Notes: generated by a model not told the origin, from the letters alone. Counted from the stretch's first letter, positions 1 to 6,926 are shown. The stretch: DNA of 6,926 nucleotides from Spirochaetota bacterium (GCA_029548715.1 JAKPMW010000452.1:1-6926), one strand, 5' to 3'. Translations and numbers: made by a program.

Positions 1-327
1 CCGACGGCGGGTGCTCCGTATCGTGACAAGCCCAAGATGTGTCTGACCGAGGAAAGCTTTGCCTCAGAGCCGGCCGGATTCATCATCGGAAAAAGGGATG
101 GAAAAAATGTTATCCGGGCCAACGTCAACGGATCGGTTGAATCCCTGATGGCCGAGGGGAAACGCTTTGTCTACGAGTCGTCTTCGCTGACAGCGGTCCT
201 CAAGGCGCGGGATTTTTCGGTTGTTTCGGCCGAACTGAAAAACGGTGCGAAGGAAGCCGACCTTGGGCAGGCCGCGGCCATGGCCGTCCTGCTCAAGTCG
301 CTTGCTGACAGGTATCTCTACCGCTGA
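1..327 (+). CDS. ygfK: C-terminal end of YgfK-like putative selenate reductase / Fe-S flavoprotein subunit (5' truncated)
   Basis: The frame is open from base 1 and ends at TGA 325-327, giving 108 residues of a larger protein whose start lies outside the window. The fragment opens with PTAGAPYRDK followed by a hydrophilic stretch with a CLTEESF motif. As I recall the family, YgfK has a ferredoxin-type 4Fe-4S motif ending FCPxxGAPYxDK, followed by a short (about 90-100 aa) C-terminal domain, and the fragment fits that tail. YgfK proteins are about 1000-residue oxidoreductases with glutamate-synthase-like FAD/NAD(P) domains and Fe-S clusters, encoded in purine/selenium-linked clusters beside ygeX, ssnA and xdhD; their reaction is not firmly established. 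Here the protein is a plausible electron partner for the molybdenum hydroxylase downstream (inference). An internal ATG at 37 is not a start. The assignment rests on a short motif plus gene context. Confidence 0.72.
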   Translation, partial: PTAGAPYRDKPKMCLTEESFASEPAGFIIGKRDGKNVIRANVNGSVESLMAEGKRFVYESSSLTAVLKARDFSVVSAELKNGAKEADLGQAAAMAVLLKSLADRYLYR

Positions 328-351
328 CGTCCGGGTGCCGGGCCTGTGCGA

Positions 352-379
352 AAGCCCGTCATCACTCGGTGACGGGCTT
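352..379 (+). terminator. Terminator-like hairpin after ygfK
   Basis: AAGCCCGTC at 352-360 is a perfect inverted repeat of GACGGGCTT at 371-379. The stem extends inward by A-T, T-G and C-G pairs, giving 12 bp closed by a four-base ACTC loop. It lies 24 nt after the ygfK stop. No U-tract follows (the next bases are CCTGCG), so it is not a textbook intrinsic terminator. It may act as a weak terminator, an mRNA 3'-end stabiliser or a processing site separating ygfK from ygeX. Confidence 0.6.
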
Positions 380-404
380 CCTGCGTGGTGCCGGCGTGCT
401 GAGA

Positions 405-438
405 AACAGCCGCGGATCCGGCAGGGCCGGAGGCTGTT
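405..438 (+). other. Second hairpin in the ygeX leader
   Basis: AACAGCC at 405-411 pairs with GGCTGTT at 432-438 (7 bp). A nested CCGG (418-421)/CCGG (427-430) stem with a CAGGG loop sits inside, leaving a 6-nt bulge on the 5' side. The structure ends 25 nt before the ygeX start. It follows the terminator-like hairpin directly, and together they fill most of the 136-nt gap. No convincing promoter is visible between the two. A role in attenuation or transcript stability is possible but unproven. Confidence 0.4.
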
Positions 439-463
439 CCACAAAACGAAAGAGTGTGCCAAT

Positions 464-1645
464 ATGAAGTGTGAATACAGTTTCAACCCCTACCAGAAGG
501 AAGAACCGGACTGGAGTGATCCGTTTTTTGATTTTTTGAAGAGCACGGATATGCCCGAGTTCCACCGCTCGATTGACGGGTACGCCGAGACCCCCCTTGT
601 CCCGATGCCCAAACTCGCGGCCGAGATCGGTGTTGGCCAGATTCTTGTCAAGGACGAGTCGCACCGGTACGGGATCAATGCTTTCAAGGGCCTGGGCGCA
701 TCCTACGCCATCTACCGTTTTCTCAAGGGACAGTGGGAAAAGAAGTTTGGTGACGGATTTTCGCCGGCCAGTTTCAAGGATCCGGCCACGATGGAAAAAC
801 TCGGTTCGTACACATTTTGTGCGGCAACCGACGGCAATCACGGCAAGGCCGTAGCCTGGACCGCCAACAAGCTCAGGCAGCGTGCCATTATCTACATGCC
901 GGACAATTCGGCCCAGGCCCGGATTGACCATATTACCAAAGAAAACGCCGAGGTCGTCCTGGTTCCGGGGACCTTCGATGATTGTGTGGCTAAGTGCGCC
1001 AGCGATGCCGAGGCCAATGGCTGGCAGGTCATCGGGGATACCGCCTACCCGGGATACATGGAGATACCGCAGTACATCATTCTTGGTTATTCAACGATCT
1101 TTCGCGAGATGGAGAACTCCATCAACAAGCCGGGCAAGTCTGACGTCGATTTTGTTTTTCTTCCCGCGGGTGTTGGTGGTGTGGCTTCGGCGGGTACGAG
1201 TTACTACGCCCTGCGCTACGGAAAAAACCGCCCGAAGATCGTCTGCGTCGAACCCAAGGAGTCGGACTGTTTTTTGGAGTCGGTCAAAAACGGCAAGGGC
1301 GAGCCGCTGTTTACAAAGGGCAACCAGATGTCCATCATGGCGGGCTTGAACTGCGGTATGCCTTCCCTGATCGCCTGGCCCATCATGCGTGACGCGACCG
1401 AACTCTTTGTGGGTGTCCCTGATGATTGGGCCGAAACGGCCATGCGGGCCTACTACCGCGAGGGAATTGTCTCCGGCGAGTCCGGGGCGGCTGCCCTGGC
1501 TGGCCTGATTGCCTTGATGACAACCGACGAGATGAAGGAAGCACGCGAAAAACTGGGGATCAATTCCGGTTCCAAAGTCTTTGTCCTCAATACCGAGGGG
1601 GATACGGACCCGGTCAACTGGAAAAAGGTGGTCGGCGTCGGCTGA
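464..1645 (+). CDS. ygeX: Diaminopropionate ammonia-lyase (PLP-dependent)
   Basis: A 393-residue fold-type-II PLP enzyme, close to the roughly 398 aa of E. coli YgeX. The family converts 2,3-diaminopropionate to pyruvate and two ammonia in the cytoplasm. The PLP lysine lies in INAFKGLGAS (K75). The TDGNHG motif (D123) and DTAYPGY motif (D192) correspond by eye to the acidic residues used on the D- and L-isomers in E. coli YgeX (D120, D189). PAGVGG (234-239) is the PLP phosphate-binding loop. The C-terminal part contains GESGAAAL. The start at 464 gives the family N-terminus and has a weak GAAAGAG ribosome-binding site at 448-454; the open frame runs upstream to 245 but overlaps ygfK and the hairpins. 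The stop is TGA. The next gene begins 65 nt later on the same strand. In purine clusters this enzyme is thought to act on a late ring-opening product (inference from context). Confidence 0.95.
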   Translation: MKCEYSFNPYQKEEPDWSDPFFDFLKSTDMPEFHRSIDGYAETPLVPMPKLAAEIGVGQILVKDESHRYGINAFKGLGASYAIYRFLKGQWEKKFGDGFSPASFKDPATMEKLGSYTFCAATDGNHGKAVAWTANKLRQRAIIYMPDNSAQARIDHITKENAEVVLVPGTFDDCVAKCASDAEANGWQVIGDTAYPGYMEIPQYIILGYSTIFREMENSINKPGKSDVDFVFLPAGVGGVASAGTSYYALRYGKNRPKIVCVEPKESDCFLESVKNGKGEPLFTKGNQMSIMAGLNCGMPSLIAWPIMRDATELFVGVPDDWAETAMRAYYREGIVSGESGAAALAGLIALMTTDEMKEAREKLGINSGSKVFVLNTEGDTDPVNWKKVVGVG

Positions 1646-1710
1646 GGTTTGGACAGATAGCGTGATCGAGTTTTTGGGGAACAGAGGATCGATGGATAAA
1701 GGGGCGTGGA

Positions 1711-4305
1711 ATGCGGTTCTGGTGTAACGGCACCGAGGTGGTCTATGAGGGTGAGCCTTCACGGACCCTTTTGTCCTGGTTGCGCAATGATGCCGGCATT
1801 ACCTCGGTCAAGGACGGTTGCTCGGGGCAGGCTGCCTGCGGGGCCTGCATGGTCGAGGTGGATGGAAAGCCCCTTCTCTCCTGCGTGACCCGGATGGACA
1901 GGCTTGAGGGCGCACATGTCACGACGATCGAGGGCTGGCCCGAGTATGTGCGCCGGGTTTTAGGGCGGGCCTTTGTCGATGCCGGGGCCGTCCAGTGCGG
2001 GTTTTGCACTCCCGGCTTTCTGGCTCGCACAAAAATCCTTCTTCAGAACAATCCCCGCCCAACACGTGAGGAGATCGTCGAGGCGCTTTCGAAAAACGTC
2101 TGTCGCTGCACCGGGTTTGTGAAAATTATCGAAGCCGTCGAAATGGCGGCCCGGGCCCTGGCGGCCGGCCGCGAGATCGAGTTGTATGAGCCGGGTAAGG
2201 TCGGGACCCGGCAGCCCAAGTATGATGCCTATTACAAGGCCATCGGGAAAAGCCCTTTTGTGGACGATCTTCGCCTTGAGGGAATGCTTTTTGGCGCCCT
2301 CAGGATGAGTGACCATCCGCGGGCCCGGGTTCTTTCCATTGATGTGACCCGCGCTTGCAATATGCCGGGTGTCCTGCGGGTTGTCACGGCCCATGATGTT
2401 CCGGGACAACGCTTTGTGGGGCTTGTCGAGCAGGACTGGCCTGTCTACATTGCGGTTGGTGAAACCACGCGCTATATCGGGGATGTCCTGGCCTGCGTTG
2501 TGGCCGCGAGCGAAGAGCAGGCCCGTGCAGCTGTTGCCGCAGTTGATATTGAATACGAAGTATTGCCGCCATTGGTCGAGATGACCGAGGCAGAAGCCAG
2601 TCCGGTTCAGGTCCATCCTGATCGCCCCAACCTTGCGGGCCGCTGTGCCATCACCCGGGGTGGAGATGCCGGGGCGGCGCTTGCGGCCTCGGCCTATGTC
2701 TCGCGCGGGGTCTATGAGACCCAGCGGATCGAGCATGCCTTTTTGGAGACCGAGTGTGCCATTGCCGAACCCTGGAACGGGGATGGCATCCGGCTTTTTA
2801 CCCAGAGCCAGGGTGTCTACGAAGACCGGAAGCAGATCGCCTCATTCCTGGGCTTGTCCGGGGAACAGGTCGATGTGGTACTTGTTCCCGCGGGTGGCGG
2901 GTTTGGCGGCAAGGAGGACCTGACCGTCCAGGGGCATGCAGCCCTGGCGGCCTGGCTCGTCAAGCGTCCGGTCAAGGTGCGCCTGACCCGTCCCGAGTCG
3001 CTCACCATGCACCCCAAGCGGCATCCCTTCCGGATGGAGTACGAGGTGGGCTGCGACCGGCACGGGATGCTGACCGTTGTCCGGGCCAGGATGCTGGCTG
3101 ATACCGGGGCCTATCTTTCGGTCGGGACCAAGGTGGTCGAACGTGCCGTCGGGCATGCCACCGGGGCCTATAATGTTCCCTGTGTCGATCTTGAAGGCAA
3201 GGCGGTCTACACCAACAACATCCCCTGCGGGGCGATGCGCGGGTTTGGTGTCAATCAGGCGGTCTATGCGATCGAAAACTGTATCAGCGATCTGTGTGCC
3301 CAGGGTGGCTTTGACCGCTGGCAGTTTCGCTATGACAACGCCCTGGTTGAGGGTTCGGTTACCGCAACCGGACAGGTATTGCACAATGTGGCGGTGCGCG
3401 AGACCCTGCAGGCGGTCAAGGACGAGTTTTACAGACATCGCTATACGGGGGTTGCCTGTTCGATAAAGAACTGAGGTGTTGGCAACGGGATGAAGGACGA
3501 GAGCCTTGTCAAGGTTGAGATTCTGGCACCCGACCACGTCGTGTTGCATCACGGCTGGACCGAGATGGGACAGGGCGTGGACACAGTCGCCCTGCAGATG
3601 CTGTGCGACAAGACCGGAATCAAGCCCGAGCATGTTGAGGTCAGGGTCGAGACCCGGTTTGAGGCCCGGGCCGGGATGACGACATCCAGCCGGGGGACCT
3701 CACTTGTGGGCAATTCCGTTCTTGCTGCGGTTGAGAAGATCATGGCTGATCTTGAGGGCAAAAAATCGCTGGCTGATCTTGTCGGGCGTACCTACGAGGG
3801 ATACTGGTGCTGCGACTGGACGACAAAACCCGGGAGCGATGGCCCGCAGTGTACGCATTACTCCTACAGTTATGCTACCCAGCTCGTCATTCTTGATGAC
3901 CAGACGGGGCGGATCAAAAAAGTGATTGCGGCCCACGATGCAGGCAGGATTGTCAATCCGACCATGTTTGAGGGCCAGGTACAGGGGGCCGTCCACATGG
4001 GGATCGGATATGCCATCTCGGAGGATTTGCCCATGAAGGACGGGCGCCTGGTGAGTACCCGGTTTAAGGATCTCGGGATCATCGGGATCAAGGATACGCC
4101 TGAAATAGTCGTCAAGGGTGTTGAGGTCCATGACCCGCATGGGCCCTACGGTGCCAAGGGGATCGGGGAGATCGGGCTGGTGGCGACGGCCGGAGCGATT
4201 TCGAATGCCTATTACCAGTTTGACGGGATCAGGCGTTTTCGTCTTCCGCTGCTGCCCCCTGATCTTGACAAGCATGCAATGTGTCTGCAGAAGCGGACAG
4301 AATAA
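1711..4305 (+). CDS. Selenium-dependent xanthine dehydrogenase / XdhD-like molybdenum hydroxylase with in-frame TGA (candidate selenoprotein)
   Basis: Read through the TGA at 3472-3474, this is one 864-residue protein, close to the usual length of the fused Se-dependent XDH family (about 850 aa). Domains: N-terminal plant-type [2Fe-2S] (C37, C43, C46, C58); a second helical [2Fe-2S] domain (C96, C99, C131, C133); then the molybdopterin domains from about residue 170, with Q365, GGGFGGKE (395-402), AMRGFG (508-513), TEMGQG (617-622) and GAKGIGEIGL holding the predicted catalytic glutamate E820. The family hydroxylates purines such as xanthine at a Mo centre. There is no FAD domain, so electrons must leave to another protein. 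AAGGGG at 1699-1704 is a usable ribosome-binding site. If TGA terminated, the products would be 587 aa (1711-3474) and, from ATG 3490, 271 aa (3490-4305); neither half has a complete active site. E. coli XdhD, as I recall it, lacks these Fe-S cysteines, so this protein is closer to the clostridial-type enzymes. Exact purine substrate uncertain. Confidence 0.88.
3472..3474 (+). other. In-frame TGA, candidate selenocysteine codon (residue 588)
   Basis: The TGA follows ...GVACSIKN and precedes GVGNGMKDES in the same frame. The GVGNG codons lie before any downstream ATG yet continue the family pattern, so the interval looks translated rather than intergenic. TGA is a real stop for ygfK (325-327) and ygeX (1643-1645), which argues against genome-wide reassignment. 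By-eye alignment places the residue in the loop that in bovine xanthine oxidase holds F1005-F1009 beside the substrate channel, so a Sec or Cys here would be near the Mo site (inference). A sequencing error from TGC, TGT or TGG, or a nonsense mutation, cannot be excluded from one sequence. Confidence 0.6.
3483..3517 (+). promoter_or_regulatory. Putative bacterial SECIS-like hairpin
   Basis: GACGAG (3496-3501) pairs with CTTGTC (3505-3510) in six pairs, one of them G-U, leaving an AGC loop that contains a G. An outer CAAC (3483-3486)/GTTG (3514-3517) stem encloses it across an asymmetric internal loop. The apical loop begins 28 nt after the TGA, within the range known for bacterial SECIS elements, which lie inside the coding region just downstream of UGA and bind SelB through an apical loop G. 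The three-base loop is small and the stem is interrupted, so this is suggestive only. Confidence 0.4.
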
Positions 4306-4326
4306 ATACCTGAGGAGAATACGTGT

Positions 4327-5604
4327 ATGGCAGTGTATCTCGCAAACGCGACGTTTATTGACTGGAAAACGCTCGAATTCAAAAAAGGCGTGACCATCAA
4401 GGTTGAAGAGGGCCCCGCAGGGGGGATTTCTTTTGTAGACAAGGCACCCGCCGGTGGAGCGGATACCGTTTTGGACTGTGGCGGCAAGTACGTGACGAAG
4501 AGCTTTGTCTGTGGCCATCATCATGTCTATTCAGCCCTGGCACGCGGAATGAATACGGTCAAAAAAGCGCCGACGAATTTTTTGGAAGTCCTGCAGTACG
4601 TCTGGTGGTCACTTGACAAGTGTCTCGATGATGCCTCGGTCGAGGCTTCGGCCCTGGTGACGGCGGCGGCCTGCGCCAAAAACGGCGTTACCTTTTGTAT
4701 CGACCACCATGCTTCACCCTTTGCCATCCCCGGGTCGCTGGAGATCCTTGCCAAGGCCTTTGACAAGGTCGGTGTCGGGCATCTTTTGTGCTACGAGATC
4801 ACGGATCGGGACGGGATGGACAAGGCCCAGGCCGGACTTGACGAGACGGCCCGTTTTTTGGCCAGTGGCCGCCAGGGTCTGGTCGGCCTGCACGCCTCGT
4901 TTACCGTCGGGGACGAGACGCTCAAAAAGGCTGTCGATCTTGCCCGTCAGACGAAAAGCGGGATTCATGTGCATGTGGCCGAGGGAACGATTGACCAGGA
5001 AGACAGCCAGCAGAAGTACGGCATGCGGGTGATCGAACGCTACAAGAAGGCCGGAGTCCTTGATTTTTCGAGAACAATCCTTGGCCACTGCCTGCATCTG
5101 GATGCTAACGAGCGGGCCATCCTCAAGGATTCACCCGTCTGGCTGGTGCAGAATGCCGAAAGCAATATGAACAACAATGTTGGCGCGTTTGACTGGACAG
5201 GTCTGGGTCCCAACCTGATGTTCGGTACCGACGGAATGCACAGCGACATGATCCGCAGCGCCAAGGCCGCCTTTTTCAAAAACCAGGAAAAGGGCGGGAC
5301 GAGCTATGACGAGTTTTACCGCCGGTTCCGCAATGCCAGCAACTACCTCTCGTCCAACGGGTTTGCCGGTGATGGCGAAAACAACCTCGTTGTCCTCAAC
5401 TACGATCCGCCGACGGATTTCGCCCAGTACAATGTTGTGGGACATATCCTCTTTGGGCTTGATTCGTCCAATGTCGAGAGCGTGGTTTCCCGGGGCCGCC
5501 TGATCGTGAAGGACCGCGTCCTCCAGACGGTTGACGAAAAGGAAATCAACGCCCTGGCCCGTGAACAGGCGGATCGTCTCTGGGACCGGATGCGCAAGGC
5601 GTAA
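4327..5604 (+). CDS. ssnA: SsnA-type putative aminohydrolase (amidohydrolase superfamily)
   Basis: A 425-residue protein of the metal-dependent amidohydrolase superfamily, in the branch containing chlorohydrolases and guanine deaminase-like enzymes. Visible metal/active-site motifs are GHHHVYSALARGM (the HxH is H64/H66), CIDHHASP (124-131), HVHVAEG (H216 metal ligand, E219 likely acid/base), GHCLHL (H254) and GTDGMHSD (D302). The SsnA family typically has an IDHHASP-like segment and a similar length. The true substrate is not established; in this cluster a purine-derived cyclic amidine or ureido intermediate is the reasonable guess (inference). The gene starts 21 nt after the hydroxylase stop with a strong GAGGAGA Shine-Dalgarno (4312-4318), 8 nt from ATG, so the two are almost certainly cotranscribed. 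It ends with TAA. No truncation or lost metal ligand is apparent. The symbol follows E. coli ssnA. Confidence 0.92.
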   Translation: MAVYLANATFIDWKTLEFKKGVTIKVEEGPAGGISFVDKAPAGGADTVLDCGGKYVTKSFVCGHHHVYSALARGMNTVKKAPTNFLEVLQYVWWSLDKCLDDASVEASALVTAAACAKNGVTFCIDHHASPFAIPGSLEILAKAFDKVGVGHLLCYEITDRDGMDKAQAGLDETARFLASGRQGLVGLHASFTVGDETLKKAVDLARQTKSGIHVHVAEGTIDQEDSQQKYGMRVIERYKKAGVLDFSRTILGHCLHLDANERAILKDSPVWLVQNAESNMNNNVGAFDWTGLGPNLMFGTDGMHSDMIRSAKAAFFKNQEKGGTSYDEFYRRFRNASNYLSSNGFAGDGENNLVVLNYDPPTDFAQYNVVGHILFGLDSSNVESVVSRGRLIVKDRVLQTVDEKEINALAREQADRLWDRMRKA

Positions 5605-5653
5605 ACCGGCTCATCCTTCGGGGAGGCTGCTGATCCTCGAGGACGGGACGGTG

Positions 5654-5682
5654 TTGACCATAAAAAATGAGTAGATTAGTAC
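5654..5682 (+). promoter_or_regulatory. Possible sigma-70-type promoter before the second PLP gene
   Basis: TTGACC (5654-5659) is a good -35 match. A 17-nt A/T-rich spacer leads to TAGTAC (5677-5682), a poor -10 match; TACAAG at 5680-5685 is a better hexamer but gives a 20-nt spacer. The site lies in the 103-nt gap after ssnA (5605-5707), which is locally A/T-rich within a G+C-rich region. The gap also holds the 10-bp palindrome TCCTCGAGGA at 5634-5643 but no clear intrinsic terminator. The last gene may therefore be read both from the operon and from its own start. Confidence 0.3.
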
Positions 5683-5707
5683 AAGATCATTACGAAAAGG
5701 ACATGCC

Positions 5708-6926
5708 ATGATCCAGATTATCGACAAAGTTGTCAACAAACAGGTTCTTGAAAACACCATCAAGCGCTTCCGCGAAAAGGGAATCATTCTTCCCACCTTT
5801 GCTGAAATGCGCAATCCCGAGCTTGTGCCCGAGAAGATCAAAAACAAGCTCAAGGATATCGGACTCTGGGATTTCAATCCCCTCAACCTCTTCCGTATCA
5901 CCTGGAAAAATGAACCCAAGGCCAAGGGCGGCCTGTATGGCGGGGTCAATTATGTAGAACTTCCCTCATCTCTCACGGGTGTCAAGGCCCGGATCGTGCT
6001 TATTGTTGGAAAGTATTTTCCGACAGGTGCGCACAAGGTGGGTGCAGCCTATGGCTGTCTTGCACCGCGCATCATTACCGGCGAGTTCGATCCCGCCGCC
6101 AACAAGGCTGTCTGGCCCTCGACCGGCAATTATTGCCGTGGTGGTGCCTTTGACTCCGTCCTGATGGGCTGCACCGCGGTTGCCATCTTGCCAGAAGAAA
6201 TGTCGAAGGAACGCTTTGAGTGGCTGCAGAAGAGTGGCTCGGAGATCATCAAGACGCACGGCTGCGAATCAAACGTGAAAGAGATCTATGATGCCTGCTG
6301 GGATATCCGCAAAAACCGCAAGGACTGCGTGATTTTCAACCAGTTTGACGAATTCGGCAATCCGACCTGGCACTATAACGTCACGGCCCGGGCGATCGAA
6401 GAAGTCTACAACAAGCTCAAGGGCCCCAAGAGCCAGCTTGCTGCCTATGTTTCGGCCACAGGTTCGGCTGGCACGATTGCCGCTGGTGACTATCTGCGGA
6501 CGATTGCCCCCCATATCAAGGTTGTGGCTTCGGAGGCTCTCCAGTGTCCGACGCTGCTGGCCAACGGCTTTGGCGGCCACCGCATTGAGGGTATTGGCGA
6601 CAAGCACGTGCCTTGGGTCCACAACGTCAAGAACACGGATGTTGTCACGGCCATCGATGACGAGGACTGCATGCGCGTAATGCGGCTTTTCAACGAAAAG
6701 GATGGACAGGAGTATCTCAAGAAAAACGGGGTCCCCCAGGAGACGATCGACCAGCTCAACCTGATCGGGATTTCCGGTATCGGAAATGTGCTTTCGGCCA
6801 TCAAGACCGCAAAGCACTTCGAGATGACCTCCGACGACATCATTTTCTCGCTGGCCACGGACAGCATGGAGATGTACGGTTCCCGCCTCGAGGAGCAGAC
6901 GAAGGAAAAGGGCGTATACAACCGCG
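5708..6926 (+). CDS. PLP-dependent fold-type-II enzyme, cysteine synthase/beta-synthase related (3' truncated)
   Basis: The frame is open from ATG 5708 to the window end (406 full codons plus one base) without a stop, so the C-terminus is missing. AAAAGGA at 5695-5701 is a good ribosome-binding site 6 nt upstream. It begins MIQIIDKVVNKQVLENTIKR. The PLP lysine is probably K110 in PTGAHKVGAAYG. STGNYCRGGA (138-147) corresponds to the substrate-binding Asn loop of cysteine synthases, and SATGSAGTIAAG (249-260) to the glycine/threonine phosphate loop. An N-terminal extension of about 90 residues precedes the catalytic core, longer than in simple cysteine synthases. Similar PLP enzymes occur in the purine-degradation clusters of anaerobic gut bacteria; the E. 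coli cluster, as I recall it, has none. Reaction unknown; a beta- or alpha,beta-elimination or replacement on a diaminopropionate-like compound is a guess. It is clearly distinct from the YgeX encoded upstream. Confidence 0.85.
   Translation, partial: MIQIIDKVVNKQVLENTIKRFREKGIILPTFAEMRNPELVPEKIKNKLKDIGLWDFNPLNLFRITWKNEPKAKGGLYGGVNYVELPSSLTGVKARIVLIVGKYFPTGAHKVGAAYGCLAPRIITGEFDPAANKAVWPSTGNYCRGGAFDSVLMGCTAVAILPEEMSKERFEWLQKSGSEIIKTHGCESNVKEIYDACWDIRKNRKDCVIFNQFDEFGNPTWHYNVTARAIEEVYNKLKGPKSQLAAYVSATGSAGTIAAGDYLRTIAPHIKVVASEALQCPTLLANGFGGHRIEGIGDKHVPWVHNVKNTDVVTAIDDEDCMRVMRLFNEKDGQEYLKKNGVPQETIDQLNLIGISGIGNVLSAIKTAKHFEMTSDDIIFSLATDSMEMYGSRLEEQTKEKGVYNR

Noticed and set aside
245..463. Upstream extension of the ygeX reading frame to an ATG at 245
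   Set aside because: It overlaps ygfK and both hairpins, codes for an Arg/Pro-rich sequence unlike the family, and would add 73 residues to a protein whose normal length starts at 464.
1646..1710. Promoter or terminator between ygeX and the hydroxylase gene
   Set aside because: The 65-nt gap contains a TTTTTGGGG run but no paired -35/-10 hexamers and no stable stem; cotranscription is more likely.
1960..2736. Antisense open frame (258 codons) under the hydroxylase
   Set aside because: Same reasoning: it fully overlaps conserved Fe-S and Mo domain coding sequence and has no recognisable features.
3472..3474. TGA reassigned genome-wide to Trp or Gly
   Set aside because: ygfK and ygeX end at TGA in the expected places, and TGG is used normally for Trp throughout.
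2842..3633. Long antisense open frame (263 codons) across the TGA region
   Set aside because: It is a shadow of a G+C-rich coding strand; the predicted protein has no recognisable domain and there is no ribosome-binding site or operon logic on the minus strand.
1711..4305. Decayed pseudogene of the hydroxylase
   Set aside because: Apart from the TGA there are no stops or frameshifts, and every Fe-S cysteine, the Mo-binding motifs and the catalytic Glu are retained. A very recent single mutation or sequencing error cannot be excluded.
5605..5650. Intrinsic terminator after ssnA
   Set aside because: Only short stems are possible (CC-TTCG-GG, GAGG/CCTC, the TCCTCGAGGA palindrome) and none is followed by a T-run.

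Overview
The window carries one co-oriented cluster, entirely on the + strand, that matches the anaerobic purine (xanthine/urate) catabolism locus known from Escherichia coli (ygeX, ygfK, ssnA, xdhD) and from many anaerobic gut bacteria. G+C is moderately high. TGA closes two of the genes and TAA two others. The gene set points to an anaerobic, selenium-using bacterium, for example a clostridial or spirochaete lineage, but the sequence does not fix the taxon.

Layout: (1) positions 1-327, the C-terminal end of a YgfK-type iron-sulfur flavoprotein oxidoreductase, cut by the window start. (2) 328-463, a leader/intergenic region with two consecutive hairpins, one of them a strong 12-bp terminator-like stem. 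(3) 464-1645, ygeX, the PLP-dependent 2,3-diaminopropionate ammonia-lyase. (4) 1711-4305, a fused [2Fe-2S]/molybdopterin hydroxylase of the selenium-dependent xanthine dehydrogenase/XdhD type, interrupted at 3472-3474 by a single in-frame TGA. (5) 4327-5604, ssnA, a metal-dependent amidohydrolase. (6) 5605-5707, a 103-nt gap with a weak promoter candidate. (7) 5708 to the window end, a second fold-type-II PLP enzyme related to cysteine synthase/beta-synthases, still open at the 3' edge.

The most notable feature is the TGA in the hydroxylase. The reading frame is the same on both sides, the five codons between the TGA and the next ATG encode a glycine-rich stretch that continues the family alignment, and a hairpin lies at bacterial SECIS distance downstream. 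TGA acts as an ordinary stop in two neighbouring genes. The best reading is a selenocysteine codon in a molybdenum hydroxylase; a sequencing error, a nonsense mutation or a split two-subunit enzyme remain possible.

Working model (inference): the hydroxylase acts on purines, with YgfK as possible electron-transfer partner because no FAD subunit lies in the window. SsnA hydrolyses a ring or amidine intermediate. YgeX deaminates 2,3-diaminopropionate to pyruvate and ammonia. The final PLP enzyme handles a related amino-acid-like intermediate whose identity cannot be read from the sequence.
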